Notes: generated by a model not told the origin, from the letters alone. DNA of 64,000 nucleotides from Haloplasma contractile SSD-17B (GCF_000215935.2 NZ_AFNU02000001.1:62001-126000); one strand, 5' to 3'. Positions 28,118-36,981 are shown, counted from the first letter of the stretch. Made by a program: numbers and translations.

Positions 28118-28645
28118 ATGTATACGAATATAAAGTATAATGACTACTTAGAGTCAATGCTTGAACAATTATCGGGTACAGGTGCTTTTATTACTGCAAA
28201 GAAAAACGGAGACGAACATGCGAACACAATGACGATTGGTTGGGGTCATATAGGATTTATATGGGGTAAACCCGTTTTTATTGCGTATGTTCGTTATAAC
28301 CGGTTTACCTATGACATAATGGAACATACAGATGAATTTACAATTAGTGTACCGATTGATCAAAATGTAGACGATGAGTTGAAATTTTGTGGGATAAACT
28401 CAGGAAGAGACTTAAATAAGTTTGAAAAATCGACAATTACTGCAATAAAAGGTCGAACAATTGATACTCCAATTGTAGGTGAATGCGATCTTCATTATGA
28501 GTGTAAAACGATTTACAAGCAGGCCATGGAACCAGGATTAATAGAAGACAACATAAGAAATAAATATTATGGTAACAATAATGTATATCACGTTATTTAT
28601 TATGGAGAAATAGTGGATTGTTATCGATTTAATAAGAAATTATAA
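28118..28645 (+). CDS. Flavin reductase-like FMN-binding protein
   Basis: The 175-residue protein matches the flavin reductase-like split-barrel domain (COG1853). Visible landmarks are GTGAFITAKK near the start, NTMTIGWGHIGFIWGKPVF, where the Met-Thr-Ile-Gly-Trp segment lines the FMN site, and FTISVPIDQ. The family includes NAD(P)H:flavin oxidoreductases and flavoredoxins; which reaction occurs here is not known. An earlier in-frame ATG at 28091 lacks an SD, while the ATG at 28118 follows AAGGAGGGTG. Monocistronic or co-transcribed with yitT 58 bases downstream. Confidence 0.85.
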   Translation: MYTNIKYNDYLESMLEQLSGTGAFITAKKNGDEHANTMTIGWGHIGFIWGKPVFIAYVRYNRFTYDIMEHTDEFTISVPIDQNVDDELKFCGINSGRDLNKFEKSTITAIKGRTIDTPIVGECDLHYECKTIYKQAMEPGLIEDNIRNKYYGNNNVYHVIYYGEIVDCYRFNKKL

Positions 28646-28703
28646 TGTTATATGTTTATAGGTTAGCAAAAGTGAGGAAGAATTAAACTACAGAGGTGAA
28701 ATA

Positions 28704-29600
28704 ATGAAACTACCAAAATTTTTACAGTTTCGAGATGATCATAAAGTAGCAACGTTATTTTATGTTTTAATCGGTTCAGTTTTATACGCTATTGGGATCA
28801 AATGGTTTTTAGAACCAGCACAGTTATACGCTGGTGGTTTTACAGGAATTGCTCAGCTAATATCAAATCTAAGTGAATACTTAATAGGGGTTGATTTACC
28901 GATTAGTATTACTTGGTTTGTGTTAAATATTCCTGTTTTCTTCTTGGGTTATGGAAAGGTAGGGAAGCGATTCACGATTTTGAGTATCGTTTCTGTATTT
29001 CTGGGGTCGCTTGCTATGAATTTCGTAGTGATTGGTCAACTTGGAGCACAATTACCAATTGTACAGGATAAGATGCTAAATGCTATATGTGGTGGTGTTA
29101 TTTCAGGAATTGGTGTTGGACTTACACTTAAGCGAGGTGCTTCAACAGGTGGTATGGATATTATTAGTCAATATCTATCGGATAAGGGTGGACGCTCAGT
29201 TGGTGCATATTCATTTATTATAAATGCAGTTATAATAGCAATAGCAGGATCCGTATACGGATGGGAAATTGCATTATTTACATTAATAAACTTATTTATT
29301 TCTTCAGTTGTAATCGATAAATTCCATACAAGACATCATAAATTAGCATTATTTATTGTAACCAATCATAAAGAGGAATTAGTTGAGGAAATTCATAAGC
29401 GAGTCTATCGAGGAATTACGCTCATTCCTGCTCAAGGTGCATATTCAAAACAAGATAAATCCATTTTATTTATGGTGATCCAAAGTTATCAACTATACAA
29501 CATCGTTAATATCATAACAGAGGTTGATCCTCAAGCATTTACCAATGTGACAAAGAGTCAAGGTGTTTATGGGAACTTCTTAAAAAATAAAATAGGATAA
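28704..29600 (+). CDS. YitT family membrane protein
   Basis: The 298-residue protein has about five N-terminal membrane helices of the YitT domain, including KWFLEPAQLYAGGFTGIAQL and LKRGASTGGMDIISQYLSDK, which are highly conserved in the family. A cytoplasmic C-terminal DUF2179 domain follows (about residues 215-298, with RGITLIPAQGAYS). Function is not established; the family may be transporters. Start chosen at the ATG after GAGGTGA. The next gene has its own promoter immediately downstream. Confidence 0.9.
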   Translation: MKLPKFLQFRDDHKVATLFYVLIGSVLYAIGIKWFLEPAQLYAGGFTGIAQLISNLSEYLIGVDLPISITWFVLNIPVFFLGYGKVGKRFTILSIVSVFLGSLAMNFVVIGQLGAQLPIVQDKMLNAICGGVISGIGVGLTLKRGASTGGMDIISQYLSDKGGRSVGAYSFIINAVIIAIAGSVYGWEIALFTLINLFISSVVIDKFHTRHHKLALFIVTNHKEELVEEIHKRVYRGITLIPAQGAYSKQDKSILFMVIQSYQLYNIVNIITEVDPQAFTNVTKSQGVYGNFLKNKIG

Positions 29601-29603
29601 TAT

Positions 29604-29631
29604 TTGACAAAATTTCATCCTAAAATATGAT
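29604..29631 (+). promoter_or_regulatory. Promoter of the cse60-like gene
   Basis: TTGACA (29604-29609), 16-base spacer, TATGAT (29626-29631), directly after the yitT stop. A sigma-E reading is also possible (AAAATT, 14 bases, GATAAAAT), which would suit a sporulation gene. The sequence alone does not decide between them. Confidence 0.6.
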
Positions 29632-29632
29632 A

Positions 29633-29658
29633 AAATCCCCTCTATAAGGAGGGATTTT
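29633..29658 (+). promoter_or_regulatory. Hairpin that includes the SD of the cse60-like gene
   Basis: CCCTC near 29638 pairs with GAGGG at 29649-29653, extended by AAAT/ATTT outside, and is followed by six T residues. The right arm is the AAGGAGGGA SD of the next gene. The structure therefore could terminate yitT transcripts and also mask the SD of read-through mRNA. Confidence 0.6.
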
Positions 29659-29660
29659 TT

Positions 29661-29855
29661 ATGGGACTTAAAGTTAAATTATTTGATGAACAACACGAAG
29701 AAGACTTAGAGGAAAAGATGAATGAATTTTTGTCAAGTATAGAGGAAGACAATCTAATTAATGTTAAATATCAGATAACATCAATGTATGATCATGGTGA
29801 TATGGAAGATCGCCAAATTTATTGTTTTACCGCGATGGTTATTTATAAAGAATAA
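29661..29855 (+). CDS. Cse60-like small sporulation protein
   Basis: The 64-residue product reads GLKVKLFDEQHEEDLEEKMN at its start and DRQIYCFTAMVIYKE at its end. From memory this matches the Cse60 family (a sigma-E-dependent protein of about 60 residues in B. subtilis), which shares the Val-x-Leu/Phe-Asp/Glu-x-x-His-Glu-x-Asp-Leu-Glu-Glu opening and the Ile-Tyr-Cys-Phe ending. Function is not known. It is acidic, cytoplasmic and without membrane segments. The gene has its own promoter and an SD inside a hairpin. Recognition rests on short sequence similarity only. Confidence 0.65.
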   Translation: MGLKVKLFDEQHEEDLEEKMNEFLSSIEEDNLINVKYQITSMYDHGDMEDRQIYCFTAMVIYKE

Positions 29856-29997
29856 CACGTATCTTATAAGGATAGTTGATAATTAAAAGCTCATTTGTCT
29901 TTATACCACTGGTCAGATGTCTTCAATAAACTTGAAAAATAACATAAGATAGCATATTATAAAAGAATCTAGAAAAGATTATACTAGAGGTGGTATC

Positions 29998-30771
29998 ATG
30001 AATAGTCACGACTTACAATCCTTTTTTCGCTTATTGTTTCCGAGTGATGTGTTAGAGTTACTAAGTGATCAGGAGACATTTGGAGAACAATATGGGTTTA
30101 ATAATTTTAAGGAAAAAGAAATTAAAAAGATTGCGTACAGTGTTAATCTCACACCAGACCTTATTGATGAAGCAGCGAATAAAGAGGCAGATATTATCAT
30201 AACTCATCATAATGCGTGGGATGATCTGTTTGAATTCCGTGAAGCATGTTTTGACAAATTAAAACAATATGACATGATTCATTACTTTAATCATTTACCG
30301 CTTGATAACTCTGAGTTTGGCCCAACACGGACACTTGCTAAAGAACTAGAACTTGATATATCGGATCAAAAAGAAATATGTAAGCTTGAAATGATGAGTT
30401 TTGGTGTAGTTGGTGTGTATAAAGAACCCATCTCATTATTTGAATTAACCAATCGTCTTGAGACAATAATGGGGCATAAGGCCAGAGTTTGGGAGTTCGG
30501 CGATAAAGAAATAAAGCGTGTGGCCATTGTCGCAGGTAGTGGAACATCACCCGAAGATTTAAGGGATGCTCATTATCATGCAGCAGATGTGTACATTACA
30601 GGTGAGAAAAAAATAAAAACACTTCAATATGCGAAACATATGAAACTTAATTTTATTTTAGGTAGCCATACCTTTACGGAGTTCTGTGGTGTTGAGGCCT
30701 TCATCAGTAAGATAAAAGATAATTTCCCAGATGTTTTATATATTCCACTTACCGAGGATCAATTTGAATAG
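29998..30771 (+). CDS. Nif3-like dinuclear metal centre protein
   Basis: The 257-residue protein belongs to the NIF3/YqfO/YbgI family, which forms toroidal hexamers with two metals per subunit. Metal ligands are visible in IIITHHNAWDD (His-His near residues 63-64), Asp in NHLPLDNSEFGPTRTLA near 102, and the late ILGSHTFTEFCGVEAF (His and Glu). The middle portion FGVVGVYKEPISLFEL and VAIVAGSGTSPEDL are typical. The biochemical role is unsettled (GTP cyclohydrolase-like or hydrolase proposals). SD GAGGTGG and ATG at 29998. The next gene is rsmB, 76 bases on. Confidence 0.88.
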   Translation: MNSHDLQSFFRLLFPSDVLELLSDQETFGEQYGFNNFKEKEIKKIAYSVNLTPDLIDEAANKEADIIITHHNAWDDLFEFREACFDKLKQYDMIHYFNHLPLDNSEFGPTRTLAKELELDISDQKEICKLEMMSFGVVGVYKEPISLFELTNRLETIMGHKARVWEFGDKEIKRVAIVAGSGTSPEDLRDAHYHAADVYITGEKKIKTLQYAKHMKLNFILGSHTFTEFCGVEAFISKIKDNFPDVLYIPLTEDQFE

Positions 30772-30847
30772 TACTGTATTAAATTTATTCTTAAACGGAC
30801 TAAATACAGATACAAATAATATAATCGAAAAATGAGGTAGTAATATC

Positions 30848-32167
30848 ATGAAAAATGTAAGAAAAGCAGCATTCGAGATTGTAACGAAAGTATTAGGTGG
30901 AAATGGATACAGTAACCTCCTACTCAATCAAATGATTAAAAGTAAAGAAATCGATCCTGTAGATGTTTCTTTATTAACTGAGATTGTCTATGGTACAATC
31001 CAAAATAAGATAACGCTTGATTATTATTTAAAAGACTTTATAGATATGAAAAAAACAAAGGGTTGGGTAAAAAATATTTTGAGGATATCCTTATACCAAA
31101 TGCACTTTTTAGATAAAATACCCAATCATGCCATTTTAAATGAAGCTGTTACGCTTGCGAAGGACCGAGGTGGTAAGAATTCTGGTAATTTTGTAAACGC
31201 CGTATTGCGCAATATTTCACGTAAGGGTTTAAAATCATTAGATGATATAAAGGATCAAACAGAACGTCTATCGATTCAAACATCACACCCTAGATGGTTA
31301 GTCAGCCTATGGCTTGAACAATATGGACTAGACACTACGACTAAATTATGTAATGCAAATAATTCAAGGCCCTCTATTCATTGTCGTTTAAATCTTACGA
31401 AGGATGATTCTAATTCACTAATCAAAAAACTAGAGGATCAAGAAATTGAGGTCAGCAGGCATCCTTTTATAGAAGAAGGGGTTAAGATTATTAAAGGGAA
31501 CATCATAGGGACATCTCTATATACAGATGGCTACCTAACCATTCAAGACTTCAGTTCGATGTTAGTTGCAAAAATTTTAGATCCTAGTGAGTCAGACGAT
31601 GTACTTGATACATGTGCAGCCCCTGGAGGTAAGACTACGCACATCGCTGAGCTTATGAGCAACTCGGGAAGTGTAAGTGCTTGTGACATTTATGATCACA
31701 AAATTAAGTTGATTGATGAGCACGTGGACCGCTTAGGGCTAAAGCAAATTAAAACCTATAAACAGGACGCTAGAGAACTAACGAAAGAGTTTAAAGCCGG
31801 TACATTTGATCGTGTGTTAATTGATGCACCGTGTTCAGGATTAGGAGTTATAAAACGAAAGCCTGAAATTAAATATCATAAATCTAGAAAAGATCTATCC
31901 CAAATTGTGAAACTACAAAAAGAAATCATTGATGATGCAGTAAAACTTTTAAAGCCAGGCGGAAGACTGGTATATAGTACCTGTACAATAAACAAAAGAG
32001 AAAACGAAGACATCGTCAACTACATTTTAAAGAACAATAGCGAGTTATCGCTTTATAGCGAACCATTTAAACAGTTCGGATTAGACTCTGATGGTACGTT
32101 ACAAATATTAGATAATGATTTAGGTGCCGATTTGTTTTTTATTGCATGCTTTAGAAAACAAGTATAA
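30848..32167 (+). CDS. rsmB: 16S rRNA (cytosine-967-C5)-methyltransferase RsmB
   Basis: Methylates C967 of 16S rRNA with S-adenosylmethionine. The 439-residue protein begins with a NusB-like RNA-binding domain (RKAAFEIVTKVL to NFVNAVLRN, about residues 1-130) followed by a NOL1/NOP2/sun catalytic domain. The SAM site is DTCAAPGGKTTHIAEL, and the two catalytic cysteines lie in DAPCSGLG and YSTCT. SD GAGGTAGT and ATG at 30848. It keeps the Bacillus position between fmt and rlmN, although extra genes separate them here. Confidence 0.95.
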   Translation: MKNVRKAAFEIVTKVLGGNGYSNLLLNQMIKSKEIDPVDVSLLTEIVYGTIQNKITLDYYLKDFIDMKKTKGWVKNILRISLYQMHFLDKIPNHAILNEAVTLAKDRGGKNSGNFVNAVLRNISRKGLKSLDDIKDQTERLSIQTSHPRWLVSLWLEQYGLDTTTKLCNANNSRPSIHCRLNLTKDDSNSLIKKLEDQEIEVSRHPFIEEGVKIIKGNIIGTSLYTDGYLTIQDFSSMLVAKILDPSESDDVLDTCAAPGGKTTHIAELMSNSGSVSACDIYDHKIKLIDEHVDRLGLKQIKTYKQDARELTKEFKAGTFDRVLIDAPCSGLGVIKRKPEIKYHKSRKDLSQIVKLQKEIIDDAVKLLKPGGRLVYSTCTINKRENEDIVNYILKNNSELSLYSEPFKQFGLDSDGTLQILDNDLGADLFFIACFRKQV

Positions 32168-32281
32168 AGCCTGATTAATCTGGTATATTTTCATTCATTC
32201 TTTTATAAATATTAATAGAGAATAATTTTTCTAGGGTATCTAAAAAGATACTTCAATATAAGGTAAAGGAAGGAACAGTAT

Positions 32282-32651
32282 ATGGGATTAATTAATAATA
32301 CAGAAATTAATGATGTTCATAAGTTAAACGAAGAATTTGGGGGCATTCTAGCAGACTTTGAGGAAATTGTAAAAGCATACAAAATGATTCGAGATATCGT
32401 AATGCTTACTACTCATCGTCTTATTTTAATGGATAAAAAAGGAGTAACTGGTCGTAAGACTTCATTTTTATCGATTCCTTATACACGAATTAACAAGTAC
32501 TCTTGTGAGAATGCAGTCTATGCTGATTTAGATGCTGAGGTTAGGATTTACATAGCCGGTGAAAAAAAAACCACTAGAATTTACAATTGAAAGAGGTTCA
32601 AAGCATATTAACGAATTTAATAAAATTTTAAGTACCTATTTATTAAAATAG
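32282..32651 (+). pseudogene. PH-domain protein (bPH/YozO-like), frameshifted at an A9 tract
   Basis: The first frame gives 102 residues of a bacterial pleckstrin-homology-like protein (RDIVMLTTHRLILMDKKGVTG, then IPYTRINKYSCENA and LDAEVRIYIAGEKK) but then ends in the unrelated TTRIYN. Removing one A from the run of nine at 32562-32570 restores PLEFTIERGSKHINEFNKIL to the TAG at 32649, exactly the last strand and helix expected in the family, giving 122 residues. The gene is therefore interrupted by a single +1 change, either a sequencing error, a true mutation or a slippage site. The full span is given. Family function is unknown. The SD AAGGAAGG is good and a terminator follows. Confidence 0.8.
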
Positions 32652-32659
32652 TTATAACT

Positions 32660-32706
32660 AAAAACACTAATTCTAAAGATAAACTTAGAATTTAGTGTTT
32701 TTTTTT
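32660..32706 (+). terminator. Terminator after the PH-domain gene
   Basis: A long stem (about 32660-32676 with 32685-32701) with one unpaired base, then nine or more T residues. Confidence 0.88.
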
Positions 32707-32890
32707 GCATATATCAAGACAATTTAGTGCAATGCCTTTATAATTATACTGATTATGGTAAAATATATAACGATATGTTTTTAAACGATTATAATTTTAC
32801 AAGTTACAAAAAATAAACATATAGAATCAATTATTTTCATTAAAATTAAATAGTTGATCCTAAGATTATCTACATAAAAGGTGTGAAGAC

Positions 32891-33937
32891 ATGAAAGAAA
32901 CTATTTATTCCTATAAACTTGATGAACTAAAAACATGGTTTAAAGAGCATAATGAACAGCCATTTCGTGCTAAACAGGTGTATAATTGGCTATATAATAA
33001 ACGTGTAAAGAGTTTCTATGAGATGACAAATATCGGAAAGTCACTTCAAGATAAATTGGATCAACATTTTGATATTGATATCTTAGAACTCGAAACCTAT
33101 CAAAAGTCTAAAGATGATGGGACCATTAAGTATCTTTATAAATTAAGGGATGGACACTTTATAGAGGCAGTTTTAATGAGACATGATTATGGTTACTCAG
33201 TGTGTGTTACGTCTCAAGTAGGGTGCAAGATGGGGTGCACATTCTGTGCCTCAACATTAGGTGGTGTGCAGAGAAACCTAGAAGCAGGTGAAATTGTAGC
33301 TCAAGTCATTTATATTCAACGGTTAATTGATGAATCCGATGAACGTGTAAGTTCTATTGTGTTAATGGGATCAGGTGAACCCTTTGATAATTTTGACGCT
33401 GCAATGAAATTTATTGACATTATAAATGATGAACATACACTGAACATAGGGGCTAGACACATTACGGTTTCAACGTGTGGAGTTGTTCCTAATATTTATC
33501 GATTTGCTGACTTAAATACACAGGTAAACTTTGCAGTATCGCTTCATGCGACTACAAATGCTGCACGAAGTATGATTATGCCGGTTAATCGAAAATATCC
33601 AATTGAGGATCTATTAGAATCAATCAAGTATTATAACCAAGTAACAAATCGTCGAGTTTCATTTGAATTTGGTTTACTCAATGGAATAAATGACACAAAG
33701 GAAGAGGCAATTCGTTTAGCAAAATTAATAAAACATTTAAAATGCCATGTTAACGTAATACCAATTAACTATGTTATGGAACGAGGTTATGAGAAACCTA
33801 CAAAAGAACGCATTAAAGATTTCGTTAAAACACTAGAAGAGCAAGGTATTAATGCGACTATAAGACGAGAAAAAGGTTCAGATATCGATGCTGCGTGTGG
33901 ACAATTGCGTGCCAAGAAATCAAATTTAATGGACTAA
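32891..33937 (+). CDS. rlmN: Dual-specificity RNA methyltransferase RlmN
   Basis: Radical-SAM enzyme that methylates C2 of A2503 in 23S rRNA and A37 of some tRNAs. The 348-residue protein has the cluster motif CKMGCTFC (Cys-x3-Cys-x2-Cys), followed by ASTLGG and the GSGEPFDNFD SAM region. The late cysteine in AACGQLRAK is the mechanistically essential methyl-transfer residue, and another lies in TVSTCGVVPN. Normal length. The SD AAAGGTGTG precedes the ATG. In B. subtilis prpC and prkC follow; here the next gene is rsgA. Confidence 0.96.
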   Translation: MKETIYSYKLDELKTWFKEHNEQPFRAKQVYNWLYNKRVKSFYEMTNIGKSLQDKLDQHFDIDILELETYQKSKDDGTIKYLYKLRDGHFIEAVLMRHDYGYSVCVTSQVGCKMGCTFCASTLGGVQRNLEAGEIVAQVIYIQRLIDESDERVSSIVLMGSGEPFDNFDAAMKFIDIINDEHTLNIGARHITVSTCGVVPNIYRFADLNTQVNFAVSLHATTNAARSMIMPVNRKYPIEDLLESIKYYNQVTNRRVSFEFGLLNGINDTKEEAIRLAKLIKHLKCHVNVIPINYVMERGYEKPTKERIKDFVKTLEEQGINATIRREKGSDIDAACGQLRAKKSNLMD

Positions 33938-34101
33938 CTCTGAACCCAATTTAATTTCTGTATATATTTGAGTAGACTTTAAACTTCTTATACTTATTTA
34001 TAAAAAGGACAAGTTTAATATAAGATTCGATAACTATAATTACAGTGTAAATAATGAGGATCTATCACATGCAACAATTCATATAGGAGGATGTTAAATA
34101 C

Positions 34102-34989
34102 ATGGCAAGAGGCCTGATTTTAAAAGCGTTAAGTGGATACTATTATGTCATAGAGGAAGAAACAAAGAAAATGTATACCTGTCGTGGTAGAGGAAACTTT
34201 AGAAACAAGAAGTTAACTCCACTAGTAGGTGACCAAGTGGAATTTCAAATTGAAGACCATGATGAAGGATATATTTTAAAATTGTTAAAGAGAAAAAACT
34301 CGTTAGTTAGACCACCGGTCGCAAATGTTGATCAGGTATTGCTAGTCTTTTCGGCAAAGGACCCTGACTTTAGTCAGCATTTACTTGATCGGTTTTTAAC
34401 CGTAATCGAACATGTTGGAATTGAACCTGTTATTATTGTTAGTAAAATTGACTTATTAGAAGAGGTCGAGTATGACAAATTAAAAACTTTATTTGAATAC
34501 TACAGAGAAATTGGCTATACTGTGATTGAACAATCAGCTAAGACTAAGGCTAATCTTGAACACGTGATTGATGTGATTAATGGAAATATAAGTGTCTTAG
34601 CGGGACAGTCAGGTGTTGGTAAATCATCTATGTTAAATGCGATTAATCCAGAATTCAATATAAAAACCGATATTATATCGAAGGCACTAAATCGAGGGAA
34701 ACATACGACAAGGCATGTTGAACTCTTAACGGTTTATGATGGTCTAATTGCAGATACACCGGGATTTAGTAGTTTAGAATTTTTAGAAATGGAAAAAGAA
34801 GATTTACCCGGATGTTTTATTGATTTTGCACGTATAGGTGAGTCGTGTAAATTTCGTGGGTGTTTTCATATTAACGAGCCAAAATGTGAAGTAAAAAATA
34901 GACTTGGTGAACATGACGTATACGACAAACGATATGCGCATTATAGTAAATTCTATGAAGAATTAAAAAGTCAAAAACCAAAGTATTAA
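34102..34989 (+). CDS. rsgA: Small ribosomal subunit maturation GTPase RsgA
   Basis: Circularly permuted GTPase that checks late 30S assembly. The 295-residue protein has an N-terminal OB fold (residues 1-70), then the permuted G motifs: G4 VSKID, G1 GQSGVGKSS and G3 DTPGFSS. A C-terminal zinc site reads CKFRGCFHINEPKC (Cys/Cys/His/Cys). The Thr-Thr-Arg-His switch segment is present. The SD AGGAGG precedes the ATG. It is followed by rpe, as in Bacillus. Confidence 0.95.
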   Translation: MARGLILKALSGYYYVIEEETKKMYTCRGRGNFRNKKLTPLVGDQVEFQIEDHDEGYILKLLKRKNSLVRPPVANVDQVLLVFSAKDPDFSQHLLDRFLTVIEHVGIEPVIIVSKIDLLEEVEYDKLKTLFEYYREIGYTVIEQSAKTKANLEHVIDVINGNISVLAGQSGVGKSSMLNAINPEFNIKTDIISKALNRGKHTTRHVELLTVYDGLIADTPGFSSLEFLEMEKEDLPGCFIDFARIGESCKFRGCFHINEPKCEVKNRLGEHDVYDKRYAHYSKFYEELKSQKPKY

Positions 34990-35127
34990 ATTTTTCTGTA
35001 AAAGGTATAAATAGAATTATACGAATGTATCACTGTTTTAACATCATAAGTTTAAACAATTTATAAATCAAAAAATGATTATAAAGGTTTTAACCTAACC
35101 AATACAAATTAAATAGGAGGAATTGTT

Positions 35128-35778
35128 ATGGCAAAAGTTGCACCTTCAATCTTATCAGCAGACTTCTCAAACTTAAAAGAAGAAATTATTAGTTTAGAAC
35201 AGAGTGGGGCAGATTATATTCACATTGATGTAATGGATGGACATTTTGTACCCAATATTACATTTGGCCCACCTGTAATTAAAGCAATTCGACCTCATAC
35301 AACATTACCATTTGATGTGCATTTAATGATTGAACACCCAGACAGGTATATTGAAGATTTTGTAAATGCGGGAGCTGACTTAATTTCGGTTCATGCTGAG
35401 GCGTGTACACATTTACATCGAACTATTAGTTTAATAAAAAGTTACGGTAAAAAAGCGGGTGTCGTGTTGAATCCACATACATCAATTGAATTCATTAAGC
35501 ATATTTTAGGAGATATAGACTTAGTATTAATCATGTCTGTTAACCCTGGTTTTGGAGGACAGTCATTTATTCCAAATACAATTAATAAAATAACAGAATT
35601 AAATAAAATTAGAAATGAGCAAGGGTTAAACTATATTATTGAAGTTGATGGGGGCGTAAATGAAGAGACTTCAAAGCGATGTATTAATGCAGGTACAGAC
35701 TTACTCGTAGCCGGTTCGTTTATATTTAAAAGCAAGAACCGTGAACAAGCAATTAAGGTGCTAAAACATGATTATTAA
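35128..35778 (+). CDS. rpe: Ribulose-phosphate 3-epimerase
   Basis: Interconverts ribulose-5-phosphate and xylulose-5-phosphate in the pentose phosphate pathway. The 216-residue TIM barrel shows the family signatures SILSADFSNL at the start, HIDVMDGHFVPNITFGP with metal-binding His and Asp, FDVHLMI, SVNPGFGGQSF and EVDGGVNEET. Complete and of normal length. SD AGGAGGA. The end overlaps thiN by 11 bases, so the two are coupled. Confidence 0.96.
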   Translation: MAKVAPSILSADFSNLKEEIISLEQSGADYIHIDVMDGHFVPNITFGPPVIKAIRPHTTLPFDVHLMIEHPDRYIEDFVNAGADLISVHAEACTHLHRTISLIKSYGKKAGVVLNPHTSIEFIKHILGDIDLVLIMSVNPGFGGQSFIPNTINKITELNKIRNEQGLNYIIEVDGGVNEETSKRCINAGTDLLVAGSFIFKSKNREQAIKVLKHDY

Positions 35779-36397
35779 TGTTGTTGGTGGCAGCCCCAAT
35801 TTAGATAAAAACCTATTAAAAAAACACCTAGCCGAGTTCTCGATAGGTGTTGATTATGGAGCTTATTTTTTGGCAACAAATAATTTCATTTTAGATTTGG
35901 CAATCGGAGATTTCGACTCAATTTCACCACAGCAATTTAAAAAAGTTAAACGTCATGCAAATGCCATTATGGAACATCAAATAGAGAAGGATGACACCGA
36001 TACAGAACTTGCTTTACTTCATGCTCTTACTTTAAACCCAACAAAAATTAATATCTTTGGTGTTACTGGAAAAAGGCTTGATCATTTTATCGGTGCGTTA
36101 AATTTATTCAGGCATGTGAAAACGGAGGTAGAGGTTAATATATATGATACCTATAATCGTATATACGTACTAAATCCAGGAACACATGTTCTTAAAAAAA
36201 TGGATTATCAGTACATATCGTTCTTTGCATATAGTGAAAATGTAAAAAAAATGTCTTCTAATGGTTTAAAATACGAATTGAATGAATATAATTTAATGGG
36301 AAAAGATTCTTTATGCGTGAGTAATGAATTTATGAAAGCACAAGCTGAACTATCATTCGATTCAGGAAAGTTACTAGTAATTGAGAGTAATGATTAA
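35768..36397 (+). CDS. thiN: Thiamine pyrophosphokinase
   Basis: Transfers pyrophosphate from ATP to thiamine, giving thiamine diphosphate. The 209-residue protein has the ThiN motif LAIGDFDSIS (near residue 46), the catalytic EKDDTDTELAL segment and FGVTGKRLDHFIGAL. It overlaps rpe by 11 bases (start inside the last rpe codons), matching the rpe-thiN pair of Bacillus. The downstream position holds spoVM, also as in Bacillus. Confidence 0.92.
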   Translation: MIINVVGGSPNLDKNLLKKHLAEFSIGVDYGAYFLATNNFILDLAIGDFDSISPQQFKKVKRHANAIMEHQIEKDDTDTELALLHALTLNPTKINIFGVTGKRLDHFIGALNLFRHVKTEVEVNIYDTYNRIYVLNPGTHVLKKMDYQYISFFAYSENVKKMSSNGLKYELNEYNLMGKDSLCVSNEFMKAQAELSFDSGKLLVIESND

Positions 36398-36406
36398 TAT
36401 TATTTT

Positions 36407-36436
36407 GTCATAATTTTGTGCTACTCACCATAAACT
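36407..36436 (+). promoter_or_regulatory. Sigma-E-like promoter of spoVM
   Basis: GTCATAAT (36407-36414), a 14-base spacer and CATAAACT (36429-36436) fit the sporulation sigma-E pattern (about TCATATT, 14-15, CATAnnnT). A second CATACAAA lies just downstream. No sigma-A promoter of similar quality is visible. It lies about 35 bases before the spoVM start. Confidence 0.5.
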
Positions 36437-36468
36437 ATACTACATACAAATACGTAGGGGGTAGTGCT

Positions 36469-36555
36469 ATGCGTTTTTATACAATTAAATTACCAAAATT
36501 TTTATCAGTTATCGTTGTTGGAATTTTAAAAGTCTTCAGACGAGATAAGAAATAA
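36469..36555 (+). CDS. spoVM: SpoVM, spore coat morphogenetic peptide
   Basis: A 28-residue ORF begins RFYTIKLPKFLSVIV after the initiator Met and ends FRRDKK. B. subtilis SpoVM (26 residues) begins KFYTIKLPKFL, so the match is near identical over the N-terminal half, including the conserved Pro9. SpoVM is an amphipathic helix that inserts into the outer forespore membrane, prefers convex curvature and anchors SpoIVA to start coat assembly. The gene sits between thiN and rpmB exactly as in Bacillus. The SD TAGGGGG is strong and a terminator follows 20 bases after the stop. It is short enough to be missed by automated calling. Confidence 0.93.
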   Translation: MRFYTIKLPKFLSVIVVGILKVFRRDKK

Positions 36556-36574
36556 CAGAGTTCAATTTTAGTCA

Positions 36575-36598
36575 GCCGCTCTTTAGCGGCCTTTTTTG
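36575..36598 (+). terminator. Terminator after spoVM
   Basis: GCCGCT (36575-36580) pairs with AGCGGC (36585-36590) and is followed by six T residues. Confidence 0.88.
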
Positions 36599-36951
36599 TT
36601 AACGCACTGTTATATGTTCGGAACAACTAATAGATTTAAAGATTAAGTTCAGAACGAAGCCTTATTCGCTCATATTATCAATCATCAAAAATAAAGTAAT
36701 GAGATTATAGGTTTTAAAACTTACTAAAAGTTTAATTGGCATACTAAACTTAGTATTAAGAGGTATTCACAAGCTATTAACATAGTTTAAAAACAACAAA
36801 CCTCTAATTTGTTAACAGTCTATTTACATGCTGGGAATAATAATACAATCTATTACTAAAAAATATTTTCATAAGATTAAATTAATACGAAAAAATAATA
36901 AAGACTATGATCCTTTTATTTGAAAAAACTTTTCGGATAAAATAAGGCAAT
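36599..36951. other. Gene-free spacer between spoVM and rpmB
   Basis: About 350 bases of AT-rich sequence between two converging terminators. No ORF with an SD, no RNA gene and no clear repeat was seen. Confidence 0.6.
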
Positions 36952-36981
36952 AAAAAAAAGGTCATATTCATGACCTTTTTA
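36952..36981 (-). terminator. Terminator after rpmB (minus strand)
   Basis: An 11-bp stem (36955-36965 with 36970-36980), a four-base loop and a T run on the minus strand, directly after the rpmB stop. Confidence 0.88.
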
